Source: Parabacteroides massiliensis (GTDB taxonomy: Bacteria; Bacteroidota; Bacteroidia; Bacteroidales; Tannerellaceae). Taken from it: a stretch of DNA of 64,000 nucleotides. Both the position numbers and the translations under genes were made by a program. The notes under the pieces were generated by a model. That model saw nothing but the letters and a program-made list of their open reading frames with translations, did no database searches and was not told the origin of the DNA. The stretch is taken from assembly GCF_900155425.1 (NCBI RefSeq), contig NZ_LT700190.1, positions 414,493 to 478,492 of the forward strand. The letters are read 5' to 3'. Shown here piece by piece: positions 58,235 to 64,000 of the stretch. Positions within the stretch are counted from its first letter, which is position 1. Each line of letters opens with the position of its first letter.

Positions 58235-59692
58235 ATGGAACTTACAGATCCTTTGAAGCAGCAAATAGTCAATCGGATGAATATTGATAATCCTTGGTGG
58301 ACGAGCGGTGTTATCGATCCGGATTACAACTCGATGCCACGTCGTTTGTATATTGATCTGTTTTTTCCGATAGTGAAGGATGTCAAAGTAAGACGTTCCG
58401 TTATTTTGATGGGGCCTCGCCGAGTGGGGAAGACTGTGTTGATTTATCATACGATCCAACGTTTGATTGAAGAAGGGGTGGATCCGCATTGTATTATGTA
58501 TGTTTCGGTTGATACACCTATTTATAGCCGTATCTCTTTGGAAACGCTTTTTTCTTTGGCCAAGGGAGCGGTCGGAAAGGTGGACAGCCAAGATGTGTTT
58601 TATGTTTTCTTCGATGAGATCCAATATTTGAAAGATTGGGAAATTCATTTGAAGTCGTTGGTTGATACGTTTCGGCATTGTAAGTTCATTGCGTCCGGTT
58701 CGGCTGCAGCCGCTTTGCAAAAGAAGAGTATGGAAAGTGGGGCGGGGCGTTTTACGGACTTTATGCTTCCCCCATTGACCTTTAATGAGTTCATACATTT
58801 GAAGAACTTCAGTAACCTGATCGTCCCATCTGTTATTGAGTGGAACGGCAAGGAGATTGCCGCTTATACGGCGGTCGATATGAACCGCTTGAACGAATTG
58901 TTCTTGAATTATATGAATTACGGTGGTTATCCGGAGGTCGTCTTTTCGGAACAAATTCAATTGAATCCGGGGCAGTATATCCGGCATGATATTATTGACA
59001 AGGTGTTGCTTAGGGACTTGCCGAGTTTGTATGGAATTCATGATGTTCAGGAATTGAATACTCTGTTTACGGTTATAGCCTATCATTCCGGTCATGAGTT
59101 CTCGTATGAGAAATTGTCGAAAGAGTCCGGTGTGAAGAAGGAGACGATTCGGAAATATATCGAATATTTGGAAGCGGCTTTTTTGATCCGTGTGATCCAT
59201 AAGACGGACGAGAATGCCAAGCGTTTCCAGCGGGCAACTTCTTTTAAGATATATCTGACGAATCCTTCGCTCCGTTGTGCTTTGTTCCAACCGCTGCAAA
59301 GCACGGATGAGGAAATGGGGAATATGGTGGAAACGACTATATTTGCGCAATGGATTCAACGTAGTGATGCTCAAGTTTATTATGCAAATTGGAAGAATGG
59401 GAGGAAACAAGGTGAAGTTGATCTTGTCGGACTGCATGTCGCGACGCAGAAACCGGTCTGGGCTGTAGAGATCAAATGGAGTAATCATTATTATGAGCAT
59501 CCGGGCGATTTGCGTTCCTTGTTGGATTTTTTGAATAATAATGATTTGCAGGATGCTGTGGTGACCAGTATTTCTAAGAGTGGAAATCGGCAGCAGGGAG
59601 AAGTTCGCTTATTGTTTATTCCAGCCGCTATTTATGCTTATATGGTGGGGCAAAATACATTAGAGAAGAAACAACAACGTTTAGGCTTATAA
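58235..59692 (+). CDS. AAA ATPase with C-terminal DUF4143 domain
   Basis: 485 residues. Walker A is MGPRRVGKTVLIYHTIQRL (about 63-81), Walker B VFYVFFDEIQYLKDWEIHLK, and sensor-like CKFIASGSAAAAL. The C-terminal DUF4143 part has the winged-helix SYEKLSKESGVKKETIRKYIEYLEAAFLIRVI and a nuclease-like strand pair (RKQGEVDLVGL, WAVEIKWSN), i.e. a possible PD-(D/E)XK remnant with Glu-Asp and E-x-K. This family is very common in gut bacteria in many copies; its function is not established, with DNA-related or toxin-like roles proposed. It sits between ispD and recG, ending 2 bp before the recG start, so recG may be read from its promoter. Confidence 0.88.
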   Translation: MELTDPLKQQIVNRMNIDNPWWTSGVIDPDYNSMPRRLYIDLFFPIVKDVKVRRSVILMGPRRVGKTVLIYHTIQRLIEEGVDPHCIMYVSVDTPIYSRISLETLFSLAKGAVGKVDSQDVFYVFFDEIQYLKDWEIHLKSLVDTFRHCKFIASGSAAAALQKKSMESGAGRFTDFMLPPLTFNEFIHLKNFSNLIVPSVIEWNGKEIAAYTAVDMNRLNELFLNYMNYGGYPEVVFSEQIQLNPGQYIRHDIIDKVLLRDLPSLYGIHDVQELNTLFTVIAYHSGHEFSYEKLSKESGVKKETIRKYIEYLEAAFLIRVIHKTDENAKRFQRATSFKIYLTNPSLRCALFQPLQSTDEEMGNMVETTIFAQWIQRSDAQVYYANWKNGRKQGEVDLVGLHVATQKPVWAVEIKWSNHYYEHPGDLRSLLDFLNNNDLQDAVVTSISKSGNRQQGEVRLLFIPAAIYAYMVGQNTLEKKQQRLGL

Positions 59693-59694
59693 AT

Positions 59695-61791
59695 ATGCTC
59701 GATCTCGACAAACGTTCCATCATGTATCTGCCGGGTGTTGGCCCGAAAAAGGCGGAGATATTGCAGAAGGAAGCCGGCATTTCTTCGTATGAAGACTTGC
59801 TATTCTATTTTCCGTATAAATACATTGACCGGAGTCGTTTCTACAAAGTTGCGGAAGTGACCGACGGAATGCCTTATATACAGTTGAAGGGGCGCATCTT
59901 GTTTTTCGATACGGTAGGCGAAGGACGTACACGACGGTTGATCGGGAAATTCACGGACGGGACGGGGATGATCGACTTGGTCTGGTTCAAGGGCATTAAC
60001 TATGTTTTGGACAAGATCAAGACAGGCGTCGATTATATCGTGTTCGGCAAACCGGCCGAGTTCGGGCACATCTATAATATTCCTCATCCGGATATCGACA
60101 CTTTGGACCAGGCGGATAAAGTCGCCAACGGGCTGACGCCGTTCTACAATACGTCCGAGAAGATGAAGAAGTCGTTCCTCAATTCACGGGCGATCCAGAA
60201 TTTGCAGTACACTTTGTTGAGCGGTTTGAACTGGACGCTTCCCGAAACACTCCCTCCGGCTGTCTTGAACCGTATCCACATGATGCCGTTTCATGAAGCG
60301 ATGCGGAATGTACATTTCCCGGAGTCGGTCGATAAACTGCGGAAAGCGCAGTTGCGCCTGAAGTTTGACGAGCTGTTTTTCATCCAGTTGAACATTCTCC
60401 GCACTTCCAACCAACGTAAGTTGAAGTTGAAAGGCATTGTCTTCCCTTTCGTGGGAGATTGTTTCAATACGTTCTATAAGGAATATCTGCCTTTCGAGCT
60501 GACGAATGCGCAGAAACGTGTTGTCCGCGAGATCCGCGCCGATATGGGAAGCGGACGGCAGATGAACCGTTTGCTACAGGGCGATGTGGGGAGCGGGAAG
60601 ACATTGGTGGCTTTGCTCTCCATGTTGTTGGCGGTCGATAATCATTGTCAGGCTTGCATGATGGCACCGACGGAGATCCTGGCGACTCAGCATTATGCGA
60701 CAATCATGGGGTTCCTGAAAGATATGGATATAAAAGTGGCCCTGCTGACCGGATCGACGAAGAAGAAGGAACGCAATAAGATATTGCCGGCTATTGCGAA
60801 CGGTGAGATACAGATTGTGATCGGGACGCATGCGTTGATCGAAGAGACGGTTGTCTTTTCCTCTCTCGGCCTGGCTATTATAGACGAGCAGCACCGTTTC
60901 GGGGTAGAACAGCGTTCCCGGTTGTGGACGAAAAATGTGGTCGTCCCTCATGTCTTGGTGATGACCGCGACGCCTATTCCCCGTACGCTCGCCATGACGC
61001 TATACGGTGATCTGGATGTCTCGGTGATCGATGAGTTGCCACCGGGGCGTAAGCCGATCCGGACCGTGCATCGTTATGATAACAAGAAAGCGCAGCTATA
61101 CGACTTTCTTCGCAAGGAAATCGAACAAGGCCGGCAGGTCTATGTCGTTTATCCTCTGATCGAGGGCAGCGAGAAACTGGATTATAAGAATTTGGAAGAA
61201 GGGTTCGAGACATTCAAGGAAGTTTTCCCGGAATATAAGGTGTGTATGGTCCATGGAAGGATGAAGGCGGCCGACAAAGAAACGGAAATGCAGAAGTTCG
61301 TTTCCGGCGAAGCGCAGATATTGATGGCGACAACCGTGATAGAAGTTGGCGTGAACGTGCCGAACGCTTCCGTGATGGTCATCGAAAGCGCCGAACGTTT
61401 CGGCCTTTCCCAGTTGCATCAGCTTCGTGGCCGGGTGGGACGTGGGGCGGAACAGTCGTATTGTGTGCTCGTCTCTTCCTATAAACTGAGCAACGAGACG
61501 CGCAAACGTCTGGAAATAATGGTGGGCAGCAACGACGGTTTCGAGATAGCCGAGGCCGATTTGCGTCTGCGTGGTCATGGCGATCTTGAAGGAACGCGCC
61601 AGAGCGGAGAGGGGATAGACCTTAAGATCGCCAATCTGGCAGCTGACGGGCAAATTCTTCAGTATGCACGCGATATAGCCCAGGATGTTTTGAACGAAGA
61701 CCCCGATTTGTTGTCCGAACCTAATCAGATATTGAACGAACGGCTGAAAACTCTTTTCGCAAAGAAGGTAAACTGGGGTATGATCAGTTGA
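59695..61791 (+). CDS. recG: ATP-dependent DNA helicase RecG
   Basis: 698 residues. The N-terminal wedge (MYLPGVGPKKAEILQKEAGI, YFPYKYIDRSRFY) is followed by two helicase lobes: Walker A LLQGDVGSGKTLVAL (about 293-307), motif II IIDEQHRFGVEQR, motif III VLVMTATPIPRTLAMTLYGD, motif V ATTVIEVGVNVPNASVMVIE and motif VI QLHQLRGRVGRG. RecG remodels stalled replication forks and Holliday junctions. The start ATG is 2 bp after the preceding stop codon. Length and all motifs are normal. Confidence 0.97.
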   Translation: MLDLDKRSIMYLPGVGPKKAEILQKEAGISSYEDLLFYFPYKYIDRSRFYKVAEVTDGMPYIQLKGRILFFDTVGEGRTRRLIGKFTDGTGMIDLVWFKGINYVLDKIKTGVDYIVFGKPAEFGHIYNIPHPDIDTLDQADKVANGLTPFYNTSEKMKKSFLNSRAIQNLQYTLLSGLNWTLPETLPPAVLNRIHMMPFHEAMRNVHFPESVDKLRKAQLRLKFDELFFIQLNILRTSNQRKLKLKGIVFPFVGDCFNTFYKEYLPFELTNAQKRVVREIRADMGSGRQMNRLLQGDVGSGKTLVALLSMLLAVDNHCQACMMAPTEILATQHYATIMGFLKDMDIKVALLTGSTKKKERNKILPAIANGEIQIVIGTHALIEETVVFSSLGLAIIDEQHRFGVEQRSRLWTKNVVVPHVLVMTATPIPRTLAMTLYGDLDVSVIDELPPGRKPIRTVHRYDNKKAQLYDFLRKEIEQGRQVYVVYPLIEGSEKLDYKNLEEGFETFKEVFPEYKVCMVHGRMKAADKETEMQKFVSGEAQILMATTVIEVGVNVPNASVMVIESAERFGLSQLHQLRGRVGRGAEQSYCVLVSSYKLSNETRKRLEIMVGSNDGFEIAEADLRLRGHGDLEGTRQSGEGIDLKIANLAADGQILQYARDIAQDVLNEDPDLLSEPNQILNERLKTLFAKKVNWGMIS

Positions 61792-61999
61792 TATGTTGTG
61801 AAACATGTTTTTTGTAAATTGTCTGTAAATCAGAGAATAAAAAGTTTGCTTTTACTTTTCTTTGGTTTCATAGTGGAAATTTATCATTATTGGATTTTGC
61901 TGACTTATTCAAAATTACGAACTTTGACGAGATAGCGATGGAATAAATCATTCTATATCATGATTTTTCATCGCAGAATTACTGTCGAAAGGGATAAAA

Positions 62000-63244
62000 A
62001 TGATGAAGATACGAGCATTACTGTTTATATGTTGTACCACTATTTTAGTGTCAACCGTTGAGGCAAAAGTAAAAGATGAAGGAGATCCGACGCAAACAGT
62101 TCATATAAAGAAAATGGATAAACGTGTTTCTGAATTGATGGCAGACCGTGTCAATATCCGGAAAAATATGGAGCTGAAAGAACTTGCCACCCTCAGCGAG
62201 ATTGAAATGGAAGAAAAGGAAGACTTGATGTTTCCCGCCGATGAGCTGTATGGGTCCAATTGGGAGAACCAATGGGTTGATCCGTTTCGGGGAGCGGCAA
62301 AAGTCAACTTCCCGGATTCGTTTGCAATAGACTGCTCTTCTTTTGTTTATCCTATTGCCATTGATTCTATGGCAAGAATTACCTCTAAATACGGCCCTCG
62401 CCGTCGCCGTATGCATAAAGGAATAGATTTGAAGGTGTTGAGGGGCGATACGATCCGGGCTTCTTTTAACGGAAAGGTCCGTATCAAGGCTTTCGAGCGT
62501 CGTGGATACGGCTATTACGTAGTGCTTCGCCATCCGAACGGATTGGAAACGATCTATGGGCATTTATCTAAGATTTTGGTTGAGGAAAACCAGATCGTGC
62601 GTGCCGGAGAAACAATCGGATTGGGCGGTAACACGGGGCGTTCTACCGGTTCTCATCTCCATTTTGAAACCCGCTTCTTGGGACAGGCTATTAATCCGGC
62701 TGAAATTATAGACTTCGAAAATGGTGTGCCTCATCAAGATACTTATGTTTTCCGTAACGTAAAGATCAACGGGCGCAAAAGCAATATTTACACCTCCTCT
62801 TCCGACCGGATGGTTTATCACCGTGTGAAATCGGGCGATACGTTAGGTAAGATTGCTCGGATGTATGGAACCAGCGTAAATGAGCTGTGTCGTCTGAACG
62901 GATTGAAAGGCACCTCCGTTTTGCGGATCGGACAGTCCATTCGTTGCAGCGCCGGAGCGGTCACGTCTGCTAAAGGCGAAAAAGCAACCCCTGCTGAGAA
63001 AGCAAATGTAAAGCAAACGGTGAAAACGACCGTTGAGGCTGATGCTGCTGCAGTCGCTTCGATCAACCAGGCTTCCGAAGCCGGACAACAAGAGGCGGCT
63101 CCGGTCTATTACCGTGTGAAGCAGGGTGATACGTTGGGCGCTATTGCCGCCAAATACGGTACGACTGTCTCTAAACTTTGCGAGTTGAACGGCATTACGA
63201 AAAACACGATTCTGAAATTGGGCCGTGCACTTCGTTGTTCTTGA
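62000..63244 (+). CDS. M23-family endopeptidase with two LysM domains
   Basis: 414 residues; signal peptide MMKIRALLFICCTTILVSTVEA (initiation at the second Met is equally possible). The M23 domain (about 125-235) has the zinc ligands in MHKGIDLKVLRGD (His and Asp) and SHLHFETRF (HxH), plus YGHLSKI and GGNTGRSTG. Two LysM peptidoglycan-binding repeats follow (YHRVKSGDTLGKIARMYGTS at about 272, YYRVKQGDTLGAIAAKYGTT at about 370), joined by an alanine-rich linker. It should cleave peptide crosslinks in the cell wall during growth or division. Confidence 0.93.
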   Translation: MMKIRALLFICCTTILVSTVEAKVKDEGDPTQTVHIKKMDKRVSELMADRVNIRKNMELKELATLSEIEMEEKEDLMFPADELYGSNWENQWVDPFRGAAKVNFPDSFAIDCSSFVYPIAIDSMARITSKYGPRRRRMHKGIDLKVLRGDTIRASFNGKVRIKAFERRGYGYYVVLRHPNGLETIYGHLSKILVEENQIVRAGETIGLGGNTGRSTGSHLHFETRFLGQAINPAEIIDFENGVPHQDTYVFRNVKINGRKSNIYTSSSDRMVYHRVKSGDTLGKIARMYGTSVNELCRLNGLKGTSVLRIGQSIRCSAGAVTSAKGEKATPAEKANVKQTVKTTVEADAAAVASINQASEAGQQEAAPVYYRVKQGDTLGAIAAKYGTTVSKLCELNGITKNTILKLGRALRCS

Positions 63245-63270
63245 TTAAGATTCAGTTGATATGAAATAGA

Positions 63271-63304
63271 GAGCTGTCCGTTATGTACGGATGGCTCTTT
63301 TTAT
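63271..63304 (+). terminator. Terminator after the M23 gene
   Basis: GAGCTGTCCGT (63271-63281) pairs with ACGGATGGCTC (63287-63297) with one mismatch, followed by TTTTT. Confidence 0.8.
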
Positions 63305-63326
63305 TTCCAGCTAAAGTAATCTCTCT

Positions 63327-63359
63327 TTTGGTCGAATATGGATTTATTCTCTATCTTTG
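63327..63359 (+). promoter_or_regulatory. Promoter of the Rpn-family gene
   Basis: TTTG (63327-63330) and TATCTTTG (63352-63359) are separated by 21 bp, a full match to the Bacteroidetes consensus. The start codon is 40 bp downstream. Confidence 0.75.
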
Positions 63360-63398
63360 TCATTGAAGTAATAACAGTTGCAACTAAAACATTTAATT

Positions 63399-64000
63399 AT
63401 GAACAAATTTGTCAACCCCTTCTCTGATTATGGCTGGAAAAAGATTTTCGGCAGCGAAGTAAGCAAGGATCTTATCATCAGTTTCCTTAATGAAGTCATC
63501 CAACAGGAAGTAATCGTTGACATTACGTTTCGGAACGTCGAGATGCTCGGTTTGAAACAAGATCAGCGACGGGCTGTCTTCGATATCTTCTGTGAGAATG
63601 AAAAAGGAGAAATATTCATAGTCGAGATGCAGAAAAGCCGGCAGAAATATTTTTCCGACAGAGTGTTGTACTATGCCTCGTTCGCGATCCAGCAGCAGTC
63701 AATGATCGTAAAGGAAAAGCTTGAGAAAGAACCGGATGAAGTAATTCGCAAACGTTGGAACTACCAAATCAGCAAAGTGTATGTCGTGTGTATTCTGAGC
63801 TACATCATGGACCTGTCCCGTCCGGAGAAATACCGCTGGGATGTCGTGCGTATGGACCGTGAGTTGAAGCTTCCCTTCAGCGAAACACTTAACGAAATCT
63901 ATATCGAAATGCCGAAATTTGTGTTACCTTTGCATGAGTGTGATACACTTTATAAGAAGTGGTTATATGTTTTAAACAACATCGAGATCATGGAACGATT
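63399..64000 (+). CDS. Rpn-family recombination-promoting nuclease (cut by right edge)
   Basis: About 200 residues are visible: MNKFVNPFSDYGWKKIFGSE is the hallmark start of the Rpn/PD-(D/E)XK nuclease family transposase group. The active-site core is RRAVFDIFCENEKGEIFIVEMQKSRQ, with Asp, then E-x-Q in place of E-x-K, as in the family. Next come DRVLYYASFAIQQQ and VYVVCILSY. Members in E. coli (RpnA-E) are calcium-stimulated DNA endonucleases linked to RecA-independent recombination. Bacteroidetes carry many copies. The 3' end is beyond the window. Confidence 0.9.
   Translation, partial: MNKFVNPFSDYGWKKIFGSEVSKDLIISFLNEVIQQEVIVDITFRNVEMLGLKQDQRRAVFDIFCENEKGEIFIVEMQKSRQKYFSDRVLYYASFAIQQQSMIVKEKLEKEPDEVIRKRWNYQISKVYVVCILSYIMDLSRPEKYRWDVVRMDRELKLPFSETLNEIYIEMPKFVLPLHECDTLYKKWLYVLNNIEIMER

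Noticed and set aside
58217..59500. 427-codon antisense frame in the AAA/DUF4143 gene
   Set aside because: The sense frame has Walker motifs and family text; the antisense has none.
1..64000. tRNA, rRNA and CRISPR features
   Set aside because: I found no cloverleaf with a GGTTCGA-type arm, no rRNA-like text and no regularly spaced repeats.

Overview
The window looks like the chromosome of a gut Bacteroidales bacterium, most probably Parabacteroides. The signs are two SusC/SusD outer-membrane pairs, an ECF-sigma/FecR pair, GH76, GH92 and GH125 mannosidases, many -7 boxes of the Bacteroidetes form TAnnTTTG, and a PcfJ/PcfK/DUF3873 module of the kind found in Bacteroides conjugative elements. 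The genus is inferred from gene content, not from a marker gene. I saw no rRNA, tRNA or CRISPR array.

Bases 1-17,450 are accessory DNA of mixed origin behind a truncated flotillin gene at the left edge. In order they hold two small genes and an LPD1-domain gene of mobile-element type, flanked by two related structured motifs; a hipB-hipA toxin-antitoxin pair; a truncated IS1182-type insertion sequence; two related gene tails joined head to head at a palindrome; a low-GC TrlF-type PHP/ATPase gene with its own promoter and terminators, a candidate defence gene; a stranded fragment of a CTnDOT-like conjugative element (seven genes, no integrase, relaxase or transfer genes); a 1.7-kb gene-free stretch with nested inverted repeats; a serine resolvase whose reading frame breaks at a run of six A; a degraded membrane gene, a small exported cysteine-containing peptide gene and a tiny lipoprotein gene; an internally deleted ISL3-type element; and a scar that appears to join the start of a ybjQ-like gene to the end of a cvfB-like gene.

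Bases 17,480-43,400 are mostly core and nutrient genes: a GH92 alpha-mannosidase, a small secreted protein, a two-gene LysO-type exporter, an orphan SusC/SusD pair, two divergent tricorn-like proteases whose 616-bp spacer holds palindromes and a possible alternative-pairing leader RNA, a DnaQ-like exonuclease, an SGNH-like secreted protein, a dicarboxylate symporter, NhaC, a sirtuin lacking the usual zinc cysteines, and a serpin lipoprotein.

Bases 40,745-51,040 (minus strand) form a polysaccharide utilisation locus that I read as alpha-mannan specific: ECF sigma factor, FecR anti-sigma, SusC with an STN signalling domain, SusD, GH76 endo-mannanase and GH125 exo-alpha-1,6-mannosidase. A large palindrome separates the transport genes from the hydrolase genes. 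The GH92 enzyme 20 kb away could remove side chains from the same substrate.

Bases 51,100-64,000 are housekeeping: two FKBP isomerases, an Lrp regulator, a subtilase, xseA and xseB, ispD, recG, an M23/LysM endopeptidase and an Rpn-family nuclease cut by the right edge. Two intrusions are visible here: an antitoxin-like gene plus an outer-membrane barrel gene between xseA and xseB, and an AAA/DUF4143 ATPase between ispD and recG.
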